DNA of 43,196 nucleotides, taken from Caldifarciminota bacterium (lineage in GTDB: Bacteria > Hydrothermota > Tepidihabitantia > B3-TA06). Every line of letters begins with the position of its first letter. Positions within the stretch are counted from its first letter, which is position 1. The notes under the pieces are model-generated. The model was not told the origin of the DNA, made no database searches, and saw only the letters and a list, made by a program, of their open reading frames with translations. Below, one piece after another: positions 8,099 to 16,727 of the stretch. Position numbers and translations under genes: made by a program. The stretch is taken from contig JAFGSK010000023.1 of the NCBI GenBank assembly GCA_016934635.1, positions 1-43,196 of the forward strand, in the 5' to 3' direction.

Positions 8099-8245
8099 AT
8101 TCCCAAGGACTCGCTCAAAGGCTCGACACCGGCTTACTGGGTGACCGGAGGCCGGATCGCACTGGAGTCAAAACCTCGTACTTATCGAAAACGTGTCCTT
8201 GAGGCGACCTTCAGGTTAGAATTAATCAAGAAGCTTGGGTCTTGA
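8099..8245 (+). other. In-frame continuation of the preceding gene beyond TAG 8096-8098
   Basis: In the same frame as 7202-8098, 48 codons follow the TAG before a TGA at 8243-8245. They encode IPKDSLKGSTPAYWVTGGR and then a basic helix ending KKLGS. The composition (charged and aromatic mix, a YWVTGG turn) is like the gene itself, and there is no ribosome site of its own. The simplest reading is that TAG replaced a sense codon such as TAC, TAT or TGG. Confidence 0.6.
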
Positions 8246-8295
8246 CATCTGAGGTTTCTTACGGTAACCTTACGTTGAGAAACCAGGAGTGCAAG

Positions 8296-8673
8296 ATGAA
8301 GAAGATATTCCCGTTACTAGTATTTTTTGTTTTGGCAGGGTGTACACCAACGTCCCTTAAGCCGGCGAAGGAAAAGAAAATCAAAGCCTTGTATAATCCT
8401 CAGGCAGCCACAGTCAGGGTGCTAGGTGATGTCAAGGCGGTTAAAAAAGAAGCCGAGGTCATAATCAGAGGTACGGACGGCACCGTGGCCGCCACTACAA
8501 CCGCGAATAAGGACGGTTCGTTCGACGCCTTCTTCTGTGCCGGGCAGTGGGCTCGCGAAAACCTGAACTGCAAATATCAAGGTGATGCATACCCCGGAGA
8601 CTGGATCAGGGTCGAATACAAGTGGGGCGGCTTGACAAGTCCGCCCACACTCGTGCAGATATGGAGCCGCTGA
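8296..8673 (+). CDS. Small lipoprotein (paralogue 1 of a tandem pair)
   Basis: A 125-residue lipoprotein. The signal peptide MKKIFPLLVFFVLAGC has a perfect lipobox (LAGC), so Cys16 should be lipidated. Then TPTSLKPAKEKKIKALY leads into a compact beta-rich domain with 'DGSFDAFFCAGQWARENL', a second Cys, and a C-terminal 'GGLTSPPTLVQIW'. The ATG at 8296 is preceded by AGGAG. A near copy follows 84 bases downstream on the same strand. The shared 'ATVRVLG...EAEVIIRGTDGT' pattern suggests an Ig-like or carboxypeptidase-regulatory-like fold, with no function visible. Confidence 0.8.
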   Translation: MKKIFPLLVFFVLAGCTPTSLKPAKEKKIKALYNPQAATVRVLGDVKAVKKEAEVIIRGTDGTVAATTTANKDGSFDAFFCAGQWARENLNCKYQGDAYPGDWIRVEYKWGGLTSPPTLVQIWSR

Positions 8674-8757
8674 CATGTACTCGTAACACACCCTTTCCTG
8701 AAATTGAAAGGTTCGAAGTAGCTGAAGTACAACATAATTAAGATTCAAAGGTGTGAC

Positions 8758-9129
8758 ATGAAAAGACTTCCAATCCTATACATATTGATCTTACTTGCGG
8801 GTTGTACTCCCAAGGGGCTGAAACCTCCAAAGGAGTCTAAGATCAATGTGTATTATACCCGTTCGTCGACCGTAACGGTGGAAGGCAGTATGGGCTCGGT
8901 TCCACCCTGGGCTGAGGTCGTAGTAAAGGACATACAGGGAACGGAAGCGGCCCGAGTTATTGCCGACAGAGACGGCTCTTTCAAGATCAATTTCTGCGCG
9001 GGTTCCTGGGCACGAGAAAATTTCGAGAACTGCACTTATCAAGAAGACCTCGCTGCAGGCGACAGCATCCAGATACTATACGTTGATATGGGGATGACAG
9101 GTCCGCCCCTTGTTGTCAAGATTGAATAG
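8758..9129 (+). CDS. Small lipoprotein (paralogue 2 of a tandem pair)
   Basis: A 123-residue lipoprotein with signal peptide MKRLPILYILILLAGC (lipobox LAGC). It copies its neighbour in order: GLKPPKESKI, a VTVEGSMGSV strand, AEVVVKDIQGT, then DGSFKINFCAGSWAREN with the conserved Cys, and closing 'GPPLVVKIE'. It is clearly a tandem duplicate. Between the copies lies only about 84 bases. Function is unknown; envelope localisation is supported by the lipobox. Confidence 0.8.
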   Translation: MKRLPILYILILLAGCTPKGLKPPKESKINVYYTRSSTVTVEGSMGSVPPWAEVVVKDIQGTEAARVIADRDGSFKINFCAGSWARENFENCTYQEDLAAGDSIQILYVDMGMTGPPLVVKIE

Positions 9130-9176
9130 AGGCTCGTACAGATTATCGGTTGGAAGTCGTACTAGGGAGCCTTTTT

Positions 9177-11063
9177 TTAAGACCCTTCAAGAAGGGCCTT
9201 GCGGTGTCTGGCTCTGTTCAGATTCCGTTCAACATTCGTAAAGGTTGAATCGATCTCCAGGATCTGAGTCCAGATACTGATCGCGGTATCGTAATCGCCG
9301 GCTGCATATGCCGTAGTCGCGCTGAGATCGAGTTGAATCAGGGCGTCGCGATCAAGGCGTTCCTCCTTCTTGATACGCTCCAGGTATTGTTTTGCTTTTG
9401 TATTCTCCGGATCTATGGCCAGGACTTTATTAAACTTCTCGGTTGCCTCGCGGTAGTTGTGATCTTCATAGTCTGCCTCGGCAGCATCCAGCAACTCACT
9501 TGTCCTGCGTGACGCAATACTTATAACGGCTTCCCTCAAGGTATGAGCCCGCGCTTCGGTCGGGTCGATCTCGAGGATTTTTTCAGTGAGCTCGATAGCT
9601 TCACGGTAGGCATCACGTCCTCGGGCATCGTAGGCTGCGACCATAAGGCTGTCTATCCAGTCGTCGCTGCGCTTTGAGGCAAGTTCAATGAAAGGCTTAA
9701 TTTCCTCGATGTGCGGATAGCGTTCTTCCAATTCCTGCCAGGCCGTTAACGCCTGGTAGAATTTCTCCCGGCGAAAGGCATCGACCCCTTGTTCAAAAAG
9801 TTCAACTGCTTTATCCGGTATATCCTGTTGAGTTAGGATAGGCATGTTCTCCAGTTCCAAAAGCATATCCGCACGACCGGATAGGGCGTGTGAATTCCCC
9901 ACATCCAAGGTAAGTACGAATTCATACTCACGAAGGGCATCCAGATAGTTGCCGGTTTCGCGAAAGTTGCGCGCCGCGTCGAGATGCAGGATAACCTGAC
10001 GTTCATTCTCTTTGGCCAGGGCTTCATTATATCCATCTTCCGCCGCAGTGTTTTCAGGATACCAGGTTAAGGCTATCTCAAAAAATAGAAGCGCTTGCCG
10101 GTAATCATTTGAAAGCATCGCTGTGTTACCCTGTTCGGTAAACTGTTGCGAAGTTTCTACTCTCAGTGTAACAAATGGATCATCCTCTATCTTTACGGGG
10201 ATGATGAACTCCAGACCAATGTGGTGGGAAAATCCTATGTGGGTGTGCCAGGCCGTCGCGTATGCCAATCTTAGTCGTTTCAGATCGATACCCAAACCAG
10301 CACCCAGATAAGGTCTTATTCCGTAACCCCCTCCTGCGTAAATATCGAGAATCTCAAATAGTATTCCTCCAATGCCCAATGTTCCTTCCGTGGTGCCGTC
10401 AAGCCCTATTGAGATACCTGCTTGCATGTTGAGTTTTTCTGAAGCTTCCCAGGCCGCACCCAATTGAAAACGGGCAGGCAAGGGTGCATGGCTTGTCCAG
10501 GGTACATCTCCCAAAGGTTTGGATGAAAGACCAAGGTTTGTTACCGAACCTCCAAAATGGAAATGCTTGAGATTGTAAACCGTCCCCGCACAGAGATAGC
10601 CGGATATAACCGAGTAGGTGTAGATTTTCTCGTACGAGCCTCCCAAAGACATACCCAGTCTGAAATTGCCCAGCATCCTTGCATAGTGAAGCTGGAAATT
10701 CGTATTGTAGGAGGGGAAGGTTTCTGGAGCCGAATCCGGGTGGGGTCGGTATTCCAGATCCCAGATATGAAAGCCGCTTGCACTTACACCTAACGTACCG
10801 ATTTCTTTCGCCGGGTAGAAGAAATCGACCCTTTCCCAACGGGTTCCTGCGAACCACTCGGTGTGGGACAAGTGTGTGTAGGTGGAGGGTAATTGTGGGG
10901 ACGTGGCATTTATTGCCAATGCAGGGTTAGCCAGGTAGGCCGATCGTTGGTGCGAGGCAACCAGCGATTCACCGTATACGGCGGAAAGGGGAGAGGTGGG
11001 AATCAGCAATTCACGTATACCCGATGTCGGTAAGGCAGATAACAGAAGGAAAACCCAGCTCAT
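9177..11063 (-). CDS. Outer-membrane PorV/PorQ-like barrel fused to TPR repeats
   Basis: A 628-residue exported protein. After a short signal (MSWVFLLLSALPTSG), residues to about 300 show the alternating beta pattern and 'SAYLANPALAI' phrase of the PorV/PorQ (UPF0164-like) barrel family, ending near HIGLEFIIPV. The remaining half is a chain of at least six TPR motifs (such as 'AAEADYEDHNYREATEKF' and 'GDYDTAISIWTQILEID'). The barrel is likely in the outer membrane with TPRs in the periplasm. PorV partners the type-9 secretion machinery in Bacteroidota; that link is an inference here. The start overlaps the stop of the upstream FG-GAP gene by 4 bases (ATGA), so the two are translationally coupled. 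Confidence 0.78.
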   Translation of the reverse strand: MSWVFLLLSALPTSGIRELLIPTSPLSAVYGESLVASHQRSAYLANPALAINATSPQLPSTYTHLSHTEWFAGTRWERVDFFYPAKEIGTLGVSASGFHIWDLEYRPHPDSAPETFPSYNTNFQLHYARMLGNFRLGMSLGGSYEKIYTYSVISGYLCAGTVYNLKHFHFGGSVTNLGLSSKPLGDVPWTSHAPLPARFQLGAAWEASEKLNMQAGISIGLDGTTEGTLGIGGILFEILDIYAGGGYGIRPYLGAGLGIDLKRLRLAYATAWHTHIGFSHHIGLEFIIPVKIEDDPFVTLRVETSQQFTEQGNTAMLSNDYRQALLFFEIALTWYPENTAAEDGYNEALAKENERQVILHLDAARNFRETGNYLDALREYEFVLTLDVGNSHALSGRADMLLELENMPILTQQDIPDKAVELFEQGVDAFRREKFYQALTAWQELEERYPHIEEIKPFIELASKRSDDWIDSLMVAAYDARGRDAYREAIELTEKILEIDPTEARAHTLREAVISIASRRTSELLDAAEADYEDHNYREATEKFNKVLAIDPENTKAKQYLERIKKEERLDRDALIQLDLSATTAYAAGDYDTAISIWTQILEIDSTFTNVERNLNRARHRKALLEGS

Positions 11064-14000
11064 CTCAGCACCGCAAACGCCTTCCTTACTGTAGAACGCT
11101 GGCCTTTATCGTTTGATACCTGGATTACGAACAGATAGAGACCCACCGGCCAGTCCGAGACGTCGCAGGAGAACACGGAGCGTATTCCACCAGGGGCGTC
11201 CTGTATAGGGTCCGGTGCCCAGACTTCCTGGCCGTCGATGGTGAATATCCTTAAGGTTGAGGTTACGTCCTCGCCGGGGACAAAGTAGATGCCAACGCTG
11301 TCTGAAGCAGGATTGGGCGCAGCATATGCCCTTTCCGGAGGGAGTATCTCAACCGAGGTGATGGTGAAGCTGAATGTATCCTCGTCAGTCCTGTGGTCTT
11401 TATCCTCTCCTATGGCTTTACCTCTTATTTTACCTTTAGGGAAGCCACTGCTCAGACATATCTTCTGGGTTGCGGTATCCTGAGGGGGAGGTTGTACCGA
11501 AATAGGCGGGACGTCCAGAGGCTCACCTTCGCTGTCAAACGTTAAGAAAAGACTGGTTAACGGAGTATTGGTTGTGATTTTAATTTTTAGTGTGTCGCCT
11601 GAGGGAAGTGCATCTTTGCCGGAAACGTCTACATCGATATCCAGTCCTGTTCCTGCTGTGACCTCAAGGACTTCGGAAGTGTCGGGTCCGAGGTTGTCAC
11701 TCTGGTCACGAGCCTGGAAGGTGAATGTGTGGGTTCCCAAACCTAAACTGTCAGTGTACACGGTTTCAACGAAAAACTTTATACTGTCGGGGAAATCGTT
11801 CTCAGGCTCCATATGATAGATTTCTGTATAATTTCCGTCGATGAAGTATATACAGTCCTGAACAACACTACCGCCGTAACCTACATCGGTTGCCCGAACT
11901 CTCATCGCAACTTCTTCTGCTCCCTCGGTTGGGTTGGGGTTAGAGCTTACAAGGGTGATTCGTGGTCCGGCAGTATCTGACACTTCAGAGGTCATGAAAT
12001 AGGAAGAGTAAGTAGAATCCAGCCCATTCCCAGCTAAATCGGTGACTGATGTAAGAACTTGCACATCGGTTCTTGTAGTTTCAGCAAGTTCTTCTTTCAG
12101 TTCAATCTTATAACGGTATTCGATGATTGGATGAGGATTGACGGCAGAAATTGTTCGTAATGAGTCTCTTTGTATAATTCTATAATTATTCGGATTGGTA
12201 GCTGAGGCTGGAAGCATTTCTTCACTGAATGTTATGTAAATTTGTGTGGTTGTAGCAACTGTATCGTCTTCTGTAGGAAATATTTCATTCACCTGAGGCG
12301 GGGTTACATCGATGTTGAACGGAACGCCTAATGATTCACCGTCCTGTTGAGGCACCGTATCTTTGTTTCCTGCAAAATCCGACGTGATTATCCTCCACCA
12401 GTATCGGGTTTCATCAAGCGTGTCACTGGATCGAAATGAGTTAGAATCGGATGGAACGGTGAAAGTGTAATCAGGTCCCGGAAAGAAATCGGGTCGGGAA
12501 GCTGTTTCTATTCGATACTCCTTAATTCCAGATCCGGGATCAGGATCGTGTCCCTTGCGCCATTGATACAAAATAAAGGTATCGTTAATAAAAGTATCTA
12601 ATGAAGGAATAACCTGCTCTATATCTCTCGGTCTTTGGAAATCGAGCTTCAAAGGCCCTACCCTTTCCGGTATTGAGACGTTTCCAACTCTGTCAACCGA
12701 GGCCATGTGGAAGTAGCAGTTGTTACCTTGACAGGCGTTTGGTATGGTTAAGGTTAGTTGGGTGAGTGTTGTATCGTCTATTTGTACGTTCATATCGGGA
12801 ATTGTACTGGAGTCATTGCTCCACATGTAGCTGTATCCTGCAAGACCGCTGCCATGCGGGTCAAAACCCGGCTCCCAGGTCAAGGTTATCTCGGGGTTGT
12901 TGTACCATTTATTAGTGTCATTGTGGGTAGGAGATTTCAATTCTTGCGGAGGCTCAGGAGAGGTCATATCTTCTTCAATTTCAACATAATTTTTCAGAGT
13001 GCCTACAACGAATGAATCCACGACCCCGGACCGGGGCCAGTATATTGCAAGTATGTGATCGGCAGGATCAGTTATGGCAAATCCTATTTGTGGTGCGTCC
13101 TGTCCCGCATGACCTGAACCTGCCGCAATCTCCCAAAGGCCCTTGATTGTGTCTGCTGAATCGTACAACGTGATACGAGCACCAACGGCAATCTTGTTGG
13201 AAAGGTTAGAAGCCAAGTCACGGCGACCGGAGAGTCTGATTACATAATGATCGTCGCGAGGAACTGTATTTTCATATACCGCGTTGCTCCCAGCACCCAC
13301 TACCACTGCATCCATTCCATTGTTACCGTCAAGATCGGCCAAGGCCACCGAACGTCCTTGGTCGGTCCCGAAAGATACGGAGTCTTGGGAAACGAAATCA
13401 GGACCGATGTATATACGATCAGGTGATCCGTAGTTGACAAAGAGGATGTCTTGCCCAGGTAGACTGTCGAAATCCCCGGTAGCGACTGCCATCGTCGGTT
13501 CAACAAGTATATCAATATCGTGAGGTGTGAATCCTGATTCCGTATGTTCAATCCAGAAGTTAACGCCGGCTGAATCGGCTACAACCAGATCGAGTAGACT
13601 ATCCGGACCGTTACTGAACCAGCGCAAACCTCTTGGGGATACGGCTTCAAATGATATATCGCGCTCAAATTGACCCGTAGATAGGACTCGATACAGGATT
13701 ACGCTGTCATCAACTGCCAAGGCCAAATCTAACACACCGTCGCCGTTGTGGTCCGCGATTGATACCGCATACCCCCTTCTTTCGATTATTCCGGCCACTG
13801 AGAAGACAGCGTTACCGTCGTTTTGGTAGAGTCTTGAGCTGTCCCCGGCCACAAAGATATCAAGATCTCCGTCCTCATCATAATCCACGAAGGCTGCGGC
13901 GAAGCTTTGATCGGAATGGAACCAATCCTTTCGCTCAAACTTTGGATCATCAGGATTATCGTCTGTCGTTTGCATTAGAAAATCCCCGACCGAGGTGGCT

Positions 14001-14281
14001 ACGAAGATATCTACGTCCTCATCCGTATCAAGGTTGGCTGCCAGTACCGCACGGGCTGTGTTGGCACCAGAGATCACTATTGGATCGGCGAAACTCAGAT
14101 TACCGTCGGTTCGTGTATTTTTATAAAAATACACTCCAGTATCGGATGCCATTATCACGTCGTAGTTGCCGTCTGTATCAAAGTCGGTGCAACATACACC
14201 GTGACAGTCTCCTTGCTCGAAAACATCCAACGGATTGAATAGTTGAGCCAGAATGACTAACGTCAATACGCCCTGCATCAT
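11060..14281 (-). CDS. Secreted FG-GAP/VCBS-repeat protein with Ig-like domains and C-terminal sorting-like domain
   Basis: A 1073-residue exported protein beginning MMQGVLTLVILAQLF. Residues about 20-330 hold FG-GAP/VCBS-type repeats (DFDTDGNYDVIMAS, DEDGDLDIFVAGD, DHNGDGVLDLALA, DLDGNNGMDAVVVG), typical beta-propeller calcium-binding units. The middle has Ig/fibronectin-like blocks, including a 'TPPQVNEIFP' turn. The last 90 residues (AYAAPNPASDS, 'VTSTLRIFTIDGQEVW', 'WPVGLYLFVIQV') are a FlgD-Ig/type-A-like C-terminal domain used for surface delivery in related phyla. It is first in a two-gene operon with the barrel-TPR protein. The ATG lies just after the -10 box, so the mRNA is predicted leaderless. 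Confidence 0.85.
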   Translation of the reverse strand: MMQGVLTLVILAQLFNPLDVFEQGDCHGVCCTDFDTDGNYDVIMASDTGVYFYKNTRTDGNLSFADPIVISGANTARAVLAANLDTDEDVDIFVATSVGDFLMQTTDDNPDDPKFERKDWFHSDQSFAAAFVDYDEDGDLDIFVAGDSSRLYQNDGNAVFSVAGIIERRGYAVSIADHNGDGVLDLALAVDDSVILYRVLSTGQFERDISFEAVSPRGLRWFSNGPDSLLDLVVADSAGVNFWIEHTESGFTPHDIDILVEPTMAVATGDFDSLPGQDILFVNYGSPDRIYIGPDFVSQDSVSFGTDQGRSVALADLDGNNGMDAVVVGAGSNAVYENTVPRDDHYVIRLSGRRDLASNLSNKIAVGARITLYDSADTIKGLWEIAAGSGHAGQDAPQIGFAITDPADHILAIYWPRSGVVDSFVVGTLKNYVEIEEDMTSPEPPQELKSPTHNDTNKWYNNPEITLTWEPGFDPHGSGLAGYSYMWSNDSSTIPDMNVQIDDTTLTQLTLTIPNACQGNNCYFHMASVDRVGNVSIPERVGPLKLDFQRPRDIEQVIPSLDTFINDTFILYQWRKGHDPDPGSGIKEYRIETASRPDFFPGPDYTFTVPSDSNSFRSSDTLDETRYWWRIITSDFAGNKDTVPQQDGESLGVPFNIDVTPPQVNEIFPTEDDTVATTTQIYITFSEEMLPASATNPNNYRIIQRDSLRTISAVNPHPIIEYRYKIELKEELAETTRTDVQVLTSVTDLAGNGLDSTYSSYFMTSEVSDTAGPRITLVSSNPNPTEGAEEVAMRVRATDVGYGGSVVQDCIYFIDGNYTEIYHMEPENDFPDSIKFFVETVYTDSLGLGTHTFTFQARDQSDNLGPDTSEVLEVTAGTGLDIDVDVSGKDALPSGDTLKIKITTNTPLTSLFLTFDSEGEPLDVPPISVQPPPQDTATQKICLSSGFPKGKIRGKAIGEDKDHRTDEDTFSFTITSVEILPPERAYAAPNPASDSVGIYFVPGEDVTSTLRIFTIDGQEVWAPDPIQDAPGGIRSVFSCDVSDWPVGLYLFVIQVSNDKGQRSTVRKAFAVLR

Positions 14282-14286
14282 GGGTA

Positions 14287-14314
14287 AGCATATCGCGCTA
14301 GGCTAGCTTGTCAA
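14287..14314 (-). promoter_or_regulatory. Leaderless promoter of the FG-GAP operon
   Basis: Minus strand TTGACA (14309-14314), 16-bp spacer, TATGCT (14287-14292), and then only 5 bases to the ATG at 14281. A start site 6-7 bases past the -10 box falls on the ATG itself. Confidence 0.75.
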
Positions 14315-14320
14315 TACCCG

Positions 14321-14348
14321 AAAAAAGCCCCGGGCTAACCCCGGGGCT
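14321..14348 (-). terminator. Rho-independent terminator after the DUF4349 gene
   Basis: AGCCCCGGG / CCCGGGGCT stem (14340-14348 with 14326-14334) followed on the minus strand by six T. It ends the DUF4349 transcript just upstream of the next promoter. Confidence 0.88.
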
Positions 14349-14365
14349 AAGTCGTTAAAAGTTAC

Positions 14366-15091
14366 TTACTTATTTTGCCTGCGTTTTCGAGCTATAAGAA
14401 CCGCAATCCAGGTTATGAGAAGCCCCAGAGCTGCAAGTGGTGCAAGCACGGCAACCGCTGCCATACCGCCGAAGAACCAGCGGCCGGTTTTTTCCCAGCC
14501 GGACATTGTAGTTGAGGTTCTCCTTGTGAGCACAAGGTTGACACTCGATTCGGTTGTTACGGATTCCAGATGGGCAAGTCGAGACTGAATGCTGCTTATT
14601 TGGTTATCGATCCTCTCCAGATCCTCCTCAAGTGCCAATACGGTACTGACGTTTCCGGAACGACTCGCAAGGTTGGATAGTCTTTGCTTCATTGCCAGTT
14701 GGGAGTAAAGCTCCGTCCTCAGTCGGTAGTACTCCTCGGTTACGTCAAGACCTGTTATCTGTTTTTCGGTTACAACGCCGAGTTCTACGACTTCGGTTAC
14801 GAACTCGGAGAAGTTTTCCGGAGAAAGGGTAATAGAGAGGTCTGCCCGACTTATCTTTTCTGCAGGTTCGGTCAGGGTCTCTGAAATGGTACTTGAGGTT
14901 ATCTGACCGTCTTTATCATCCACTAACCGTACTATCGAGGCGTAGGCCGAATCTATGTTTTTTACTTCCATGACAAGAGAGGCGGACTTCTCAATCATCT
15001 GGCCTCGGGACTCAAGGAAGTCTCCTTCCTGTGCGTTAAGAAACCCTACTACAAACAGCGCAACGATCGCAGCGAAGAATGATCTATTCAT
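14366..15091 (-). CDS. DUF4349 family membrane-anchored protein (copy 2)
   Basis: A 241-residue protein with a signal peptide (MNRSFFAAIVALFVVGFLNA), a beta-rich DUF4349 domain, a long coiled coil (about residues 115-165, with 'LRTELYSQLAMKQRLSNLA'), and a C-terminal membrane helix followed by RKRRQNK. The motif 'ITGLDVTEEYYRLRTEL' matches the DUF4349 family signature and is also present in its upstream neighbour. No lipobox is seen here, unlike copy 1. It lies 31 bases after copy 1, so the pair is one operon. Function is unknown. Confidence 0.82.
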   Translation of the reverse strand: MNRSFFAAIVALFVVGFLNAQEGDFLESRGQMIEKSASLVMEVKNIDSAYASIVRLVDDKDGQITSSTISETLTEPAEKISRADLSITLSPENFSEFVTEVVELGVVTEKQITGLDVTEEYYRLRTELYSQLAMKQRLSNLASRSGNVSTVLALEEDLERIDNQISSIQSRLAHLESVTTESSVNLVLTRRTSTTMSGWEKTGRWFFGGMAAVAVLAPLAALGLLITWIAVLIARKRRQNK

Positions 15092-15122
15092 ATCAAGCCT
15101 CTCGGTTGGCCCGTTTCCCGGC

Positions 15123-16043
15123 CTAGGCTTTCTTTTTCTTCTTGCTCTTACGTACTATCCAGATTATTATGAACACGATTAAGAGAACCAGTGCCGCTAT
15201 CGGGATAAGAACCACGAGTACCTGCAGGATTCCGAAGAACGCGTAGACGAGTATCTGGGCAGCCCTCTTGAATCCCAGGCCGATCTGATTCCAGTCCACG
15301 AATGTGGACGGCTTCTGGCTGTAGAGGGTCAGGTTGACAGTGGATTCTGCGACCATTGTCTCAAGGTACTTCATCCTGCCCTTAACCTGGTTGATGTAAC
15401 CTTCGACGCGTTCAATCTCCATTTCTACCCTGAGAATTTCTTCAATGCTTCCCGTGTGTTTAAGTAGTTCATAGAATCGGTCCCTCGCAGCCGTCCATTT
15501 CCTTAAATCACTTTCGAGATCGTAGTACTCCTCGGTTACGTCCTGACCCGAGATATTCTTGTAGTCAACCTCTCCGAGTCCTTCAAGATCGGTTATCAGT
15601 TTGGTAAACTCGTGCGGATTGACCTTTAACGTCATGTCGACCCGGGTGCCTTCAGATTCTGAAAACGTCCCGGAGTGAACGTAACCGTCGTGCTGTTCGG
15701 TGAGTTGAACCGCACGTGTGTATGCGGCATCGACGTCGTCTACGCGCATGGAAATGGAAGCGGTCTTGATGACCATCCTTGTGGTCGGGAGTTCCGCATC
15801 AGAGGTACCGAGAATATCACCTGTCGTTCCATCCATTGCCTGGGTGGGCGCTTCGCCTTCGCCGCCCAAAGCACTCTTGGACATGGAACGTCCAGGAGCT
15901 TTTTCGTCAGCAATTTCAAAGTCGGCCTCCTCTGCCATCTCCATCATCGGCTCTTCCGGTGCGTATTCGGCTTTTTTCTTCCCGCAGCCGAAGCTTCCTG
16001 CCACAAGCACAAGAATTGCCGCGAGCGCTAACCATCTTTTCAT
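15123..16043 (-). CDS. DUF4349 family lipoprotein (copy 1)
   Basis: A 306-residue lipoprotein: signal MKRWLALAAILVLVAGSFGC (lipobox-like GSFGC), then an acidic, low-complexity linker to about residue 85, then the DUF4349 domain with TASISMRVDDVDAAYTRA and SGQDVTEEYYDLESDL. A coiled coil spans about 165-215, and the C-terminus is a membrane helix with a KSKKKKKA tail. It is therefore tethered at both ends. AAGGAGG precedes the ATG. The family sits beside DUF4349 copy 2 as a tandem paralogue. No enzymatic motif is seen. Confidence 0.85.
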   Translation of the reverse strand: MKRWLALAAILVLVAGSFGCGKKKAEYAPEEPMMEMAEEADFEIADEKAPGRSMSKSALGGEGEAPTQAMDGTTGDILGTSDAELPTTRMVIKTASISMRVDDVDAAYTRAVQLTEQHDGYVHSGTFSESEGTRVDMTLKVNPHEFTKLITDLEGLGEVDYKNISGQDVTEEYYDLESDLRKWTAARDRFYELLKHTGSIEEILRVEMEIERVEGYINQVKGRMKYLETMVAESTVNLTLYSQKPSTFVDWNQIGLGFKRAAQILVYAFFGILQVLVVLIPIAALVLLIVFIIIWIVRKSKKKKKA

Positions 16044-16121
16044 AATCGCCTCCTTGGCAAGTTAATTAATCACATCTAATCTTAATATACCCCTCAATAG
16101 CGTCGATATTCCCTTGATCCA

Positions 16122-16481
16122 TTACGGGATATCGCATTGAACTATAGCCAGACCGACAATCGGTATCTTTACGGTTTGGGCCGCCTTAAGCTGACTTCCG
16201 TAATAGAGTTCAACCTTGAGCTCGTTTTCAGTATCGGTGTATGTCGTTTTCCAGAATACCGCCCATACGTGATCTCCTTCCGGGTCGACTTCGACCTCAT
16301 GCGTGGAAGGGGTCGTGCCCAATACGTAAGTGCTGTCGATGAGGTCACTTTTAAAGGATCCGGCGTAAGCCTGAGGTAAGTCGTCAGGGTTTGAGAGTTC
16401 TATCCGGGCATAGTTTTCGTTTTCGCACCCGACGACGAATAAACCCAATATGATAATTCCAAAGACGAGAAGCCTTTTCAT
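16122..16481 (-). CDS. Small lipoprotein, unknown function
   Basis: A 119-residue lipoprotein with signal MKRLLVFGIIILGLFVVGC (lipobox VVGC, Cys19). The mature part is a short beta-rich domain (ARIELSNPDDLP, 'HEVEVDPEGDHVWAVFWK') like an Ig-type or periplasmic-binding accessory fold. I do not recognise a family. It has its own promoter (16507-16534) and an AAGGAGG-type site, and no terminator separates it from the DUF4349 pair downstream. Confidence 0.72.
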   Translation of the reverse strand: MKRLLVFGIIILGLFVVGCENENYARIELSNPDDLPQAYAGSFKSDLIDSTYVLGTTPSTHEVEVDPEGDHVWAVFWKTTYTDTENELKVELYYGSQLKAAQTVKIPIVGLAIVQCDIP

Positions 16482-16506
16482 GCATATCCTCCTTGGGGTT
16501 TAGAAA

Positions 16507-16534
16507 AGTTTACGCCGGAAGGTCAGGCTGTCAA
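16507..16534 (-). promoter_or_regulatory. Promoter for the small lipoprotein at 16122-16481
   Basis: Minus strand TTGACA (16529-16534), 16-bp spacer, TAAACT (16507-16512), about 25 bases before the ATG, with CCAAGGAGG between. Confidence 0.65.
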
Positions 16535-16577
16535 GATGGGAGGGTGGGATTGGATTTTGATAAGGAAAAGCGGTGGA

Positions 16578-16727
16578 TTAAGGCCGTAAATTTCGGGGCC
16601 AACTATCCTCGATCAAGGTGAAATATGTTGAAAGCGAATCACATATCTCAGCAAGGGAAAGCGAAGCTGGTTCCAACCCAATCGGTGCGTAAGCAAGCTT
16701 GATTTTATCGTTGGTTATAGTGTACTT
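16578..16727 (-). other. In-frame continuation of the next gene past TGA 16728-16730
   Basis: After the TGA that ends 16728-17126, the same frame stays open for 49 codons, then TAA (16578-16580). It reads KYTITNDKIKLAYAPIGLEP and then helix-like ASLSLAEICDSLSTYF. The KYTI-x-NDK phrase is what typically follows a Gly in the family of small secreted proteins with a GExFL strand, so TGA may stand for an original GGA or TGG. No ribosome site or start is seen for a separate gene. Confidence 0.58.

Noticed and set aside
13759..14238. 159-codon Arg/Pro-rich plus-strand frame
   Set aside because: It is the antisense of the FG-GAP repeats, which explain its regularity.
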